DNA of 64,000 bases from CAKOSP01 sp044432745 (GTDB lineage: Bacteria; Bacillota_I; Bacilli_A; RF39; UBA660). Location: assembly GCA_044432745.1 (NCBI GenBank), contig JAWXUH010000002.1:1-64000 (forward strand). Direction: 5' to 3'. This document shows, piece after piece, positions 49,842 through 58,153 of this stretch (positions are counted from its first letter, which is position 1; each line of letters opens with the position of its first letter). The notes beneath the pieces are model-generated. The model made no database searches. It was given only the letters and a program-made list of their open reading frames with translations, and was not told the origin of the DNA. Position numbers and translations under genes: made by a program.

Positions 49842-50303
49842 ATGAAAAAAAAAGTCTTTATTATTAGTTTAATTATTTTTATATTAGATCAAATTTTAAA
49901 ATTTCTAGTAAATTTTTATTTAATGAGTGAATTTGATATTATTCCTGGATTTTTTTCATTAAAGCTTGCTTACAATAATGGAGCAGCTTTTAGTATATTT
50001 TCAGGTAACGTTACTTTTTTAATTATTATGAATTTGTTAATATTTGTATTTTTATTTAAGTACATGAAAAATTTTAAAAAAACATTTCGCAATACTTTAG
50101 CTTTTGGTTTGGTATTCGGAGGTTTATTTGGTAATGTAATAGATAGAATTAGACTTGGATATGTTGTAGATTATTTAAAGTTTGTATTTTTTGGAAATAC
50201 TTTTCCTATATTTAATTTAGCTGATACATGTTTATGTATCGGAATGTTGTTAATAATAATTGCTGTAATAAAAAAGGAGGATGAATATGAAATTAATTGT
50301 TAG
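49842..50303 (+). CDS. lspA: Lipoprotein signal peptidase
   Basis: Aspartyl protease in the membrane that removes signal peptides from prolipoproteins (such as those at 3880 and 4696). 153 residues with four membrane helices. Conserved: LDQILKFLV near the N-terminus, LAYNNGAAFSIFSG, the catalytic Asp in GNVIDRIRLGYVVDYLKF and the second catalytic Asp in FNLADTCLCIG. Overlaps rluD by 17 bases, the common lspA-rluD order. Confidence 0.96.
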   Translation: MKKKVFIISLIIFILDQILKFLVNFYLMSEFDIIPGFFSLKLAYNNGAAFSIFSGNVTFLIIMNLLIFVFLFKYMKNFKKTFRNTLAFGLVFGGLFGNVIDRIRLGYVVDYLKFVFFGNTFPIFNLADTCLCIGMLLIIIAVIKKEDEYEINC

Positions 50304-51171
50304 TTGTGAAGAACCTATTAGAATTGATAAATACATTAGCATGAATACTGATTATTCTAGAAATTTAATAGAAAAAATGATAGATGGTTCTTGCGTTACC
50401 GTTAATGGCAAGGTAGTGAAATCTTCTTGTAGATTAAAAAATGAGGATGTTATTGAAATAGACGAGGATTTTAAAGAAGAAGTTTATTTAGAAAAGGCTG
50501 ATATTGATTTAAATATCATTTATGAAGATAACGATTTAATGGTAATTAATAAGCAAAGTGGATTAGTTGTTCATCCAGGTTCTGGTAATAAAAACAATAC
50601 ACTTGTTAATGGTCTTTTAAATTATACTAGTGAATTATCTGATGAATCAGGTGAGGCTAGAGCTGGTATTGTTCATAGAATAGATAAAGATACTTCAGGT
50701 ATAATTTTAGTAGCTAAGAATAATAAAGCTCATGAAGTTCTTGCAGCAGGTTTTAAAGCTAAAGCTATAAAAAGAGAATATATTGCTTTAGTAGAAGGAA
50801 TTTTTCCTAGTCAAAATGCTAAAATAAATGCTCCTATAGGTAAATGTAAAACAGATTTTCGTAAACAAGAAGTTATGGAATCTGGTAAGGTTGCAGTTAC
50901 AAATTTAGCAGTTATTAAAAGATTTGCAAAATATACACTTGTTAGATTAAGTCTTGAAACAGGTAGAACTCACCAAATTAGAGTACATCTTGAATATATT
51001 GGACATCCTATTTTTAATGATCCAGTATACAACAATAAAAAAAGTACTGATTTTGGTCAATTTCTACATTCTGCTAGTATTGATTTTAATCATCCAATTA
51101 CAAATGAATTGATGCATTTTGATGCTCCTTTACCAGAAGAGTTTGAATCTGTAATTAACTCGTTAGATTAA
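50287..51171 (+). CDS. rluD: 23S rRNA pseudouridine synthase, RluD/RluA family
   Basis: Converts specific uridines to pseudouridine. 294 residues from ATG 50287 (AAGGAGG six bases upstream; ATG 50281 is too close to the site). N-terminal S4 domain (RIDKYISM, SRNLIEKMIDGSCVTVNGK), then the catalytic domain: NKQSGLVVHPGSGN, HRIDKDTSGIILVAKN with the catalytic Asp, GRTHQIRVHLEYIGHPIFNDP and FLHSASIDFNHP. RluD-like by S4 domain and lspA linkage; the RNA target is not certain. Confidence 0.93.
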   Translation: MKLIVSCEEPIRIDKYISMNTDYSRNLIEKMIDGSCVTVNGKVVKSSCRLKNEDVIEIDEDFKEEVYLEKADIDLNIIYEDNDLMVINKQSGLVVHPGSGNKNNTLVNGLLNYTSELSDESGEARAGIVHRIDKDTSGIILVAKNNKAHEVLAAGFKAKAIKREYIALVEGIFPSQNAKINAPIGKCKTDFRKQEVMESGKVAVTNLAVIKRFAKYTLVRLSLETGRTHQIRVHLEYIGHPIFNDPVYNNKKSTDFGQFLHSASIDFNHPITNELMHFDAPLPEEFESVINSLD

Positions 51172-51487
51172 TTGCTAGTATATAACAAAACGTGTAATAT
51201 GTAAGCATCCATGCTGGAATGCAGTATAAACTTGTAGATATATTAAATTTATAAAGTTTAAACGAAAGTATTGTTATTAAACCTAAAATAATAAGTATAA
51301 TAAGTGATGATATAACATAGTTTTGATATTTGAAAAAAAATATTGGTAATAAATAACTTAATATTATGCTAGATATTAAATAGAAAATATCTGTTTTATC
51401 AAACTTTTTACTTTCAAACAAATTTACGAGAGTAAAAAATACAAAAGTAGTAAAAATAATTACATAAAAAAATATATATAAATTCAT
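51155..51487 (-). CDS. Small membrane protein, about four helices, unknown
   Basis: 110 residues on the minus strand with a good AAGGAG ribosome site. Four hydrophobic helices separated by short loops; the last (SLYCIPAWMLTYYTFCYIL) has Pro, Trp and Tyr residues faintly recalling the final helix of TspO proteins, but the protein is shorter and other TspO marks are absent, so I do not assign that family. Tail-to-tail with rluD with 17 bases of overlap. Confidence 0.6.
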   Translation of the reverse strand: MNLYIFFYVIIFTTFVFFTLVNLFESKKFDKTDIFYLISSIILSYLLPIFFFKYQNYVISSLIILIILGLITILSFKLYKFNISTSLYCIPAWMLTYYTFCYILAINLTS

Positions 51488-51549
51488 AATTTGTCTCCTT
51501 GATAAATTATATGTTTTATATTAAAATATATTCGAAGGGAAAATTATTT

Positions 51550-52677
51550 GTGGAAAAAAATAGTATTTTAAAAAAAGATAAAATGATGATGAGTTTAGTA
51601 CACTATTTTGTTACTCAAGAAGCTTATGTTCCTATAGTGGTTAATGGTACTTCTAATGAAATATGGCTTGAAAACTCTCATTCTAATTATCAAGTAATAA
51701 GAATAAATAGTAATTATATTCATAACGATGAGCAAGCTAATATTGATGGTCTTAAAGTAAAACATGTATTAAAGCAAATTAGAAGAAGAAGTTACTTTCT
51801 AAGAATAAAAGCTTTAAATATTCATTTAGATGTAGCAGATAGAGTAAATTTATTTCAAGATAAGACTATTGAAGCAGTAGCTCCAAAAAATATTAATCAA
51901 TTTGAAGAAGATGCACTTATAAATAGTATTTTTCCAAATATTAAAGATTCAATTAAAAGGGACAATACTTCTTTTTCAAAACTACTTTCGTTAAATGAGG
52001 ATGTAAATAAAATGACACAAAATAGAAATCAAAATTATGAAAATATTTTTTCAGAAGGTAAACCAATACTTACGTATTTTTTAATATTTTTATGTATTGT
52101 TATATTTATTGCAAATATGCTAACAAATAATTTTATTTATTACTTAGGTATAAATAATTCAACTTTAGTTGAAAAAGGTCAGTATTATAGATTATTCACT
52201 TGTATTTTTATGCATGCTGATTTTATACATTTATTTTTTAATATGTATGCTTTATATATACTTGGTAGACAAGTTGAAAATTATATTGGTAAGATTAAAT
52301 TTTTAATAATATTTATTCTTAGTGGTATTATAGGATCTGCATTTTCTATTATTGTGAATCCTGGAATATTTGCACTTGGAGCATCAGGAGCTATATTTGG
52401 TTTAGCATCTGCTTTAGTGTATTTAGGATTACATTATAGATCATATTTAAGTAGATTACTTGCACATGAATTAATGCCTGTTATTTTAATAAATTTATTT
52501 ATAGGGTTTACAGTGAGTAGCATAGATAATGCAGCTCATATTGGTGGTTTAGTAGCAGGTTACTTGATTGCTTCATCATTTTTTATAGATGATAGAACAA
52601 ATAGAAGTGAACAAAAAAATAGTTTTATTGCATTAATAACACTATTATTGTTTCTTACTTATTTAATTGTATTTTAA
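51550..52677 (+). CDS. Rhomboid intramembrane serine protease (GluP/YqgP-like)
   Basis: Cleaves substrates inside the membrane. About 375 residues from GTG 51550 (AAGGGA nine bases upstream); earlier in-frame TTG 51499 and ATG 51511 have no ribosome site. An N-terminal cytoplasmic domain of ~170 residues precedes about seven membrane helices. Rhomboid marks: GQYYRLFTCIFMHADFIHLFFNM, catalytic Ser in GASGAIFGL, catalytic His in AAHIGGLVAGY. The soluble domain plus core fits Firmicutes GluP/YqgP, although no TPR repeats follow the core. Its stop overlaps the end of the LexA-like gene on the other strand. Confidence 0.9.
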   Translation: MEKNSILKKDKMMMSLVHYFVTQEAYVPIVVNGTSNEIWLENSHSNYQVIRINSNYIHNDEQANIDGLKVKHVLKQIRRRSYFLRIKALNIHLDVADRVNLFQDKTIEAVAPKNINQFEEDALINSIFPNIKDSIKRDNTSFSKLLSLNEDVNKMTQNRNQNYENIFSEGKPILTYFLIFLCIVIFIANMLTNNFIYYLGINNSTLVEKGQYYRLFTCIFMHADFIHLFFNMYALYILGRQVENYIGKIKFLIIFILSGIIGSAFSIIVNPGIFALGASGAIFGLASALVYLGLHYRSYLSRLLAHELMPVILINLFIGFTVSSIDNAAHIGGLVAGYLIASSFFIDDRTNRSEQKNSFIALITLLLFLTYLIVF

Positions 52678-53273
52678 TATTTTCTATATATACCTGTAAT
52701 TGTTCCGATGATTTGTACTGTTTCTAGTAATAAATCATCTGTATTATGAGACTTTAATTTAATGAAGTCTTTTTCTTTGTAATAATTTTTAATATGTAGT
52801 TTATTTTCATAAAATATAATTACTAAATCACCATCTTTTTGAATTTCTTTTCTAGTACATATTATATTATCATTATTTAATATTGATAATTCTATAATAT
52901 TTTGACCTTCATACTTTAATATGAAATGATCTTCTTTTGTTGTTAAAAACGTTGATGGTAATAAAAAATGATTTACTGGATTTTGAATAGTATTAATTGG
53001 GTTTTGATCATTCATAAATAATAGTGGAATTTTTTTATTACCATCATTATTTTTCAAATATTCATTTAAACATAAAAGTTCAATATTTCTACTTTTATTT
53101 TTTCCAATTTTTAAATATCCTTTATTTTCTAAATTTCTAACATGAGTAAACGCTGTTGCTGAACTACTTAAATTTAATCCTTTACCAACTTCTCTAATAG
53201 AGGGTGGAAATCCATTTTTTGCAATATATATTTTTATAAAAGATAATGTATCTTTTTGTCTTTTTGTTAACAT
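52674..53273 (-). CDS. lexA: LexA-like repressor lacking cleavage site and catalytic serine
   Basis: 199 residues aligning along the whole length of LexA. The winged-helix N-domain is intact: LTKRQKDTLSFIKIYIAKNG, PPSIREVGKGLNLSS, VRNLENKGYLK. In the C-domain the Ala-Gly cleavage site is Asp89-Gln90 (PLLFMNDQNPI), the catalytic Ser of G-D-S-M is Asn125 (EGQNII), while the Lys position is kept (Lys162 in HIKNYYKE). Such a protein should bind DNA and dimerise but not self-cleave with RecA. Dimer-forming C-terminus (VQIIGTITGIYR) is conserved. Divergent from murD across an SOS-box-like palindrome. The alignment is clear; loss of autocleavage is inferred from residues. Confidence 0.88.
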   Translation of the reverse strand: MLTKRQKDTLSFIKIYIAKNGFPPSIREVGKGLNLSSSATAFTHVRNLENKGYLKIGKNKSRNIELLCLNEYLKNNDGNKKIPLLFMNDQNPINTIQNPVNHFLLPSTFLTTKEDHFILKYEGQNIIELSILNNDNIICTRKEIQKDGDLVIIFYENKLHIKNYYKEKDFIKLKSHNTDDLLLETVQIIGTITGIYRKY

Positions 53274-53292
53274 TTAATTACCTCTTTTTTAA

Positions 53293-53321
53293 ATAATATA
53301 TTATTTCTTCGTATTTGTCAA
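53293..53321 (-). promoter_or_regulatory. Promoter of the LexA-like gene
   Basis: On the minus strand: TTGACA (53321-53316), 17 bases, TATTAT (53298-53293). Its -35 overlaps the palindrome. Confidence 0.7.
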
Positions 53322-53331
53322 ACATATGTTT
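53320..53331. promoter_or_regulatory. SOS-box-like operator
   Basis: Perfect 12-base palindrome AAACATATGTTT. Its core AACATATGTT equals the core of the Bacillus LexA box (consensus CGAACRNRYGTTCG); only the outer CG pairs differ. It lies between the divergent lexA-like and murD promoters. Confidence 0.7.
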
Positions 53332-53334
53332 TTG

Positions 53335-53363
53335 TTGACAAAAATCACTTTTTTGCCTATTAT
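53335..53363 (+). promoter_or_regulatory. Promoter of murD
   Basis: TTGACA (53335-53340), 17 bases, TATTAT (53358-53363). The -35 begins four bases after the SOS-like palindrome. Confidence 0.7.
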
Positions 53364-53381
53364 ATTAATAGGGTGAGTAAA

Positions 53382-54698
53382 ATGTATACAGATAAAAAAA
53401 TAATGATTTTAGGTTGTGCTAGAAGTGGGATTGCAGCAGCAAAAATACTATCTAAAGACAACGAAGTATATCTAACAGATATAAAAGAATTAAATGAGGA
53501 AACAGACAGACTTTTAAAAGAGTTAAATGTAAAAGTATTAATAGGTGAAGATCAAGCTTCTTTTTTAGATGAAAGTTTTGATTTTGTAGTTAAAAATCCT
53601 GGAATACTTCCTAGTAATTCTTTAGTACAAAAAGCAAAAGAACTTGATATTCTAGTTATTAATGAAATGGAAGTTGCATATAACTTTATTCCAGAAAAAA
53701 CTTTTGTTATAGGTGTAACAGGTTCAAATGGAAAAACAACAACAGTAACTTTAATTTATGAACTATTAAAGAAAAAAGGTTTAGATGTTGTTCTTGGTGG
53801 AAATATAGGAATACCACTTTGTGATTTAATACCTTCTATAAAAGAAGATACTATTTTATTACTTGAAATTTCTGATCATCAGTTATTAAATCTAAAAAAA
53901 TTAAAAACAAATATTAGTTTACTTACAAATATTTGTCCTACGCATTTAGATTATCATGGAACTTTTGAAAAATATAAAGAAACTAAGAAGTTGATATTTT
54001 CTAATCATCGTCCAGAGGACATTGCGTTTATTAATGAATCTAATCAAAATTCATTAGATATAACAGAAGATATTGCAAGTTTTAAATATTATTTTTGTAG
54101 CGATGAAAATTATATAACTGATGAAGGTATATATATACATAAAGATTTAATAATTTCTTTATCAGATATATCTCTTATAGGAAAACATAATTATGAAAAT
54201 ATATTAGCTGCACTTATGGTAGTTGACTATTTTGGTATAGATAAAGATCTTGTAAAAGAATTTTTATCAACTTTTAACGGTGTAGAACATAGAATAGAGT
54301 TTGTTAAAAAAATAGACGGTGTATCTTATTATAACGATTCTAAAGCTACTAATCCTACAAGCGTTATTACAGCTTTAAATACTTTTTCTAATAAAGTACA
54401 TCTTATATTAGGAGGAGCAGAAGCTAGTCAAAATTTTGAAGCTTTAAAAGATAATTTAGAAAATGTTTCTCATGTTTATGCAATAGGTGAAACAACAAAT
54501 AGAGTAGTAGATTTTGCAACTAAATATAATATACCATCAACTGAGTGTGTTACATTAAAAAATGCAATAAATAAGGCTTATGAAAACGCTAGTGAATCTA
54601 ATGTAGTACTTCTTTCTCCTGCTAGTGCGTCATTTGACCAATATAAAAAATTTGAGGATAGAGGAGAAGAATTTAAAAATATAGTAAATTCGTTATAA
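53382..54698 (+). CDS. murD: UDP-N-acetylmuramoylalanine-D-glutamate ligase
   Basis: Adds D-Glu to UDP-MurNAc-L-Ala in cytoplasmic peptidoglycan synthesis. 438 residues from ATG 53382 (GGGTGAG ribosome site). Marks: IMILGCARSGIAAAKIL, VVKNPGI, ATP loop GVTGSNGKTTT, NICPTHLDYHGTFEKYKETK with the carbamylated-Lys region, GKHNYENILAAL, YYNDSKATNPTSVITAL and LSPASASFDQYKKFEDRG. It is not in a dcw cluster; its neighbours are a LexA-like regulator and a transglutaminase-like protein. Possible repression through the shared palindrome is an inference. Confidence 0.96.
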   Translation: MYTDKKIMILGCARSGIAAAKILSKDNEVYLTDIKELNEETDRLLKELNVKVLIGEDQASFLDESFDFVVKNPGILPSNSLVQKAKELDILVINEMEVAYNFIPEKTFVIGVTGSNGKTTTVTLIYELLKKKGLDVVLGGNIGIPLCDLIPSIKEDTILLLEISDHQLLNLKKLKTNISLLTNICPTHLDYHGTFEKYKETKKLIFSNHRPEDIAFINESNQNSLDITEDIASFKYYFCSDENYITDEGIYIHKDLIISLSDISLIGKHNYENILAALMVVDYFGIDKDLVKEFLSTFNGVEHRIEFVKKIDGVSYYNDSKATNPTSVITALNTFSNKVHLILGGAEASQNFEALKDNLENVSHVYAIGETTNRVVDFATKYNIPSTECVTLKNAINKAYENASESNVVLLSPASASFDQYKKFEDRGEEFKNIVNSL

Positions 54699-54703
54699 AA
54701 AAT

Positions 54704-56140
54704 ATGAGTAGTGATACATTAGAACTAATACCACTTACAATGATTCAGAAAATTTTTGAAGATAATACATATAGTAAATTATTAATTTTAAAAATAAGAG
54801 AAAAAGAAGATAAATTTAATGATTATGATATTGTAAGTATAGTAAATGCAATAAATAATTATTTTGATTTTTTTCATAAAAAATATGATGAAGAATTAAG
54901 TGATAAAGATTATATTATTATCAATAATATTAATAATAGTTATGGTAAAGATACTGTTTATACTAGAGTTGAGAAAAATGTTAGTATTGATAGAAAAAAT
55001 GTTGATTTAGAAGCAATGACGATATCTAGGAAACTTTTAGAAGATAATAATTATTGTGAGATGTTTTTATCTTCTGAAAAACTTGTATTTGAAGGAATTA
55101 AAGTTGATTTAATTATAGAAAAGATAAAGGATCTTTTTGAATTATACTATGGTCATAATACAATTCCTAAGAATATCATTACTAATTATAATAGGATAAT
55201 TATACAAAAAGATCCTAATTTATTAGATGAATATAAAAAATTTGATTTTGATGACGAATTGAATCAAAAAATAAAGAAAGAGATATTATCTAATATAAAT
55301 AAAAAAAATGATAAATTTTCTGTAGCAAGAGAATTATATTTAACACTAGGTAGAGTTTTAAGATATAAAGCTGAATTCGTATTTTATGAAAAATCTGATA
55401 AAAAAGCAAAAGAAATATATGATACTAGTATCGAAGAAGTTACTATAAAAAACAATGAAGTAACTTGTTACGCTTGGTCTAAGATTTATGCAAGTTTGTT
55501 AACTGAATTAGGTATTGAAGCGTTTGTAAGTGGTAATTATCATAAATATGTTATTTTTAGAGTAGATGATTTACTAATAAAAGCGGATGCAACGAATGCC
55601 TTTTATAATAAAGAGGGAATTAAAATTAATGATTTATTAAATATTCCACTTGATTTACCTACAGTAGGTTTTATAAATATGAATCATAATCCTGATTTTG
55701 AGGAATATTTAAGTGAAGTTGATGAAAAACTTGATTATAGAAGATCATCATTTAATGAAAAAGTTAATTCTTTATCTGAATATTATGGTGCTCCTAAAGA
55801 TTTATCATTTGAAGAAGGAATGAAAGTTTTAAGACAAGTTGATACTTCATCTTTAAAAGGTCTAGAATACTGCGCATATATATCAAAATTGGTAAAATTA
55901 ATTTTTAATCAAACAGGTGAATATGCTTATACAGATTTTGTTTTTAAAAAAGGTCTTAAAAAAGAAGTTTTTATTATCTTATATCATGTAGATAATATTA
56001 AGAAAAGTTATGTTCGTTGTACTGATTCAGGAATTAAAGAACTTACAGAGAAGGAATATTTAAAACTATCTTCTAAAAAAAGTGTTAAGTTTCATTACAA
56101 TACAGACTTAACAAGAACAGGAGTTCAAAATGTTAGATGA
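54704..56140 (+). CDS. Transglutaminase-like cysteine protein without signal peptide
   Basis: 478 residues. Residues ~215-310 contain a transglutaminase-type core: Cys255 in VTCYAWSKIYASLLTELGIEA, His280 in NYHKYVIFRVD and Asp295 in IKADATN, the Cys-His-Asp triad in correct order. The N-terminal ~200 residues are helical and charged, and ~170 residues follow the core. No signal peptide or membrane helix, so it seems cytoplasmic, unlike most bacterial transglutaminase-like wall enzymes. Starts five bases after murD without a clear ribosome site, so translation is probably coupled. It could be a peptidase, amidase or crosslinker; substrate unknown. Confidence 0.75.
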   Translation: MSSDTLELIPLTMIQKIFEDNTYSKLLILKIREKEDKFNDYDIVSIVNAINNYFDFFHKKYDEELSDKDYIIINNINNSYGKDTVYTRVEKNVSIDRKNVDLEAMTISRKLLEDNNYCEMFLSSEKLVFEGIKVDLIIEKIKDLFELYYGHNTIPKNIITNYNRIIIQKDPNLLDEYKKFDFDDELNQKIKKEILSNINKKNDKFSVARELYLTLGRVLRYKAEFVFYEKSDKKAKEIYDTSIEEVTIKNNEVTCYAWSKIYASLLTELGIEAFVSGNYHKYVIFRVDDLLIKADATNAFYNKEGIKINDLLNIPLDLPTVGFINMNHNPDFEEYLSEVDEKLDYRRSSFNEKVNSLSEYYGAPKDLSFEEGMKVLRQVDTSSLKGLEYCAYISKLVKLIFNQTGEYAYTDFVFKKGLKKEVFIILYHVDNIKKSYVRCTDSGIKELTEKEYLKLSSKKSVKFHYNTDLTRTGVQNVR

Positions 56141-56366
56141 AATAAAAAGTAGATGTCTTGCTAAACTTGCGTTGGAACCAGAAGATAAAAAGTTTCAACT
56201 AATTTATACTATTTTAGAGGAAGAAGATTGTTTTACTAAAATGCCTTATAGTTATTCTTATAAAATATTAGAAGATTTAAATTTTAATAATCCAGAGGCT
56301 TTATTAGTTGAACTTTTATCTCCTAAGAATCAAGTATCTAGAAAAATAAAATTTGATACCAAATAA
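56130..56366 (+). CDS. Small helical protein, unknown
   Basis: 78 residues beginning at ATG 56130 with ribosome site CAGGAG inside the end of the transglutaminase-like gene (11-base overlap). Predicted helices (DEIKSRCLAKLALEPEDKK, FQLIYTILEEED) and a short conserved-looking end. Third gene of the murD transcript. No family recognised; may assist the preceding protein. Confidence 0.65.
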   Translation: MLDEIKSRCLAKLALEPEDKKFQLIYTILEEEDCFTKMPYSYSYKILEDLNFNNPEALLVELLSPKNQVSRKIKFDTK

Positions 56367-56379
56367 GGTATCTTTTTTA
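56355..56379 (+). terminator. Terminator of the murD operon
   Basis: GATACC (56355-56360) and GGTATC (56367-56372), six-base loop, T-run. Confidence 0.75.
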
Positions 56380-56380
56380 T

Positions 56381-56409
56381 TAGACAATTTGTAATTTATT
56401 TGGTACAAT
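56381..56409 (+). promoter_or_regulatory. Promoter of sufS-sufU
   Basis: TAGACA (56381-56386), 17 bases, TACAAT (56404-56409) with TGG extension. The ~90-base leader holds a hairpin formed by the palindrome ATGTATA/TATACAT near 56475-56492 just before the ribosome site. Confidence 0.6.
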
Positions 56410-56508
56410 ATATTTGTTGTTTGAAAAATAGACTAACTAAATAATTGATAAAAATTATTTTGAATAACTTATAAATGTATATTTATATACATATAAGAAA
56501 GGAGTATT

Positions 56509-57705
56509 ATGAATAGAGAAGATTTTAAAATGTTTGATAGTGATATAATTTATTTTGATAATGGTGCCACTACTTTTAAACCAAACGTAGTTATTGATTC
56601 AATGACAGATTATTATCAAAATTATTGTGCAAATGCTCATAGGGGAGATTATGACATATCTTACAAAGTAGATATTGAGTATGAAAAAGCTAGAGATGTT
56701 TTAAAAACATTTATCAATGCTTCCTCAAGAGAAGAAATCGTATTTACAAGCGGAGCTACAGAAAGTTTAAATATGATAGCTACAGGTTTTTTTGAAAAGT
56801 TCTTAGAACCAAATGATGAAATACTTATAACAGAAAGTGAACATGCTTCTAATATATTACCTTGGTTTAAACTTGCTCAAAAGAAAAATTTGAAGGTAAA
56901 TTATATTCAGTTAGATGAAAATTATCATGTAACACTTGAAAATGTTAAGAAAAGTATTACTTCAAAAACTAAAGTAATAGCTATAGCAGAAATAACTAAC
57001 GTAATAGGTGATTTAAGACCAATAAAAGAAATTACTAAACTAGCACACGAAAATGATATATTTGTAGTAGTAGATGCTGCTCAAAGTATCCCTCATAAGA
57101 AAATAGATGTTATAGATAGTGATGTAGATTTCTTAGTAGCGTCTGCACATAAAATGTGTGGTCCTACTGGAGTAGGTTTATTATATGGTAAAAAAGATTT
57201 ACTAGAAGAATTAGATCCAACTTCTTTAGGTGGAGGAATGAATGAATCTTTTAAAGATGTTTATGAAATATATTTAAAAGAACTTCCTTTTAGGTTAGAA
57301 GCTGGTACACCTAACATAGCAGGAGTTATTGGATATTCTAAAGCAGCAGATTATCTAATGAATATAGGTCTTAATAATATTAATGAATATGAAATAAAAC
57401 TTAGAAAGTATTTAGTAGATAAAATGATTAAGATACCTCATATAGATATTATTAACTTAGAAGCAGATAGTGGTATTGTATCTTTTAATGTAGATGGAAT
57501 ATTTCCTCAAGATGTAGCTTATTATCTTAATGATTATAATATATGTCTTAGAGCAGGTAATCACTGTGCTAAGAATTTAGAAAATGCTACTAAGGTTAAA
57601 AATACTTTAAGAATTAGTTTATATTTCTATAATACTGAATCTGAAATAGATGCTCTTATAGAGCTTCTTGAAAACAAAAATAAAATAGAAGAAGAGATAA
57701 TTTAA
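56509..57705 (+). CDS. sufS: Cysteine desulfurase
   Basis: PLP enzyme releasing sulfur from cysteine for Fe-S clusters. 398 residues. Marks: IIYFDNGATTFKP, NAHRG, VFTSGATESLN, ESEHASNILPW, VDAAQSIPH, PLP Lys in SAHKMCGPTG, LGGGMN and the catalytic Cys in RAGNHCA. The usual motif is RAGHHCA; Asn replaces one His. Group II (SufS) by motif and by the adjacent SufU. Ribosome site AAAGGAG before ATG 56509; TAATG overlap with sufU. Confidence 0.95.
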   Translation: MNREDFKMFDSDIIYFDNGATTFKPNVVIDSMTDYYQNYCANAHRGDYDISYKVDIEYEKARDVLKTFINASSREEIVFTSGATESLNMIATGFFEKFLEPNDEILITESEHASNILPWFKLAQKKNLKVNYIQLDENYHVTLENVKKSITSKTKVIAIAEITNVIGDLRPIKEITKLAHENDIFVVVDAAQSIPHKKIDVIDSDVDFLVASAHKMCGPTGVGLLYGKKDLLEELDPTSLGGGMNESFKDVYEIYLKELPFRLEAGTPNIAGVIGYSKAADYLMNIGLNNINEYEIKLRKYLVDKMIKIPHIDIINLEADSGIVSFNVDGIFPQDVAYYLNDYNICLRAGNHCAKNLENATKVKNTLRISLYFYNTESEIDALIELLENKNKIEEEII

Positions 57706-58103
57706 TGAACAGAGAAATAATTATAAAACATTATAAAAATCCTATTAATAGGGATAAAGAGTATTTACCTAGTGCAATAATAGGAAACTCTAAAATAGAT
57801 TCTTGTATAGATGATATAACTCTATATGTAGATATTAAAGACAATACTATAAAGGATATATCATTTAACGGGGAAGCGTGCGCTATATGTATTTCTTCTA
57901 CTTCTATAATGATAGAGAATGTTACTGGTAAAAGTTTAGAAGATGTTTTAGAATATATAAAAAATTTTGAGGATATGATTGATGGTAATGCATATGATGA
58001 ATCTATTTTAGGTGAAGCTACTGCATACTGTGATTTAGTTAATCAAAATTCTAGAAAGAACTGTGCTTTATTATCTTATAAAATATTAAAAAAAATTATT
58101 TAA
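57705..58103 (+). CDS. sufU: SufU sulfur-transfer/scaffold protein
   Basis: Zinc protein that accepts persulfide from SufS. 132 residues. The zinc ligands of SufU are present: Cys34 and Asp36 (DSCIDD), Cys59 (GEACAIC) and Cys120 (RKNCALL), with the same 25-residue spacing between the first two Cys as in Bacillus SufU. ISSTSIMIENVTGKS matches the family. Coupled to sufS by a one-base overlap. The usual NP-x-CGD motif is altered around the first Cys. sufB, sufC and sufD are not in the window. Confidence 0.92.
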   Translation: MNREIIIKHYKNPINRDKEYLPSAIIGNSKIDSCIDDITLYVDIKDNTIKDISFNGEACAICISSTSIMIENVTGKSLEDVLEYIKNFEDMIDGNAYDESILGEATAYCDLVNQNSRKNCALLSYKILKKII

Positions 58104-58153
58104 TTAATTTTTTTTTATTTTATTCATATAATTATTTTAAGGAAGATTAATAT

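Noticed and set aside
51155..51487. Calling the small membrane protein TspO
   Set aside because: Only the last helix is faintly similar; length and helix count do not fit.
56410..56508. sufS leader as a T-box or other riboswitch
   Set aside because: The leader is short, has only one simple palindromic hairpin, and lacks the T-box sequence or any complex fold I can recognise.
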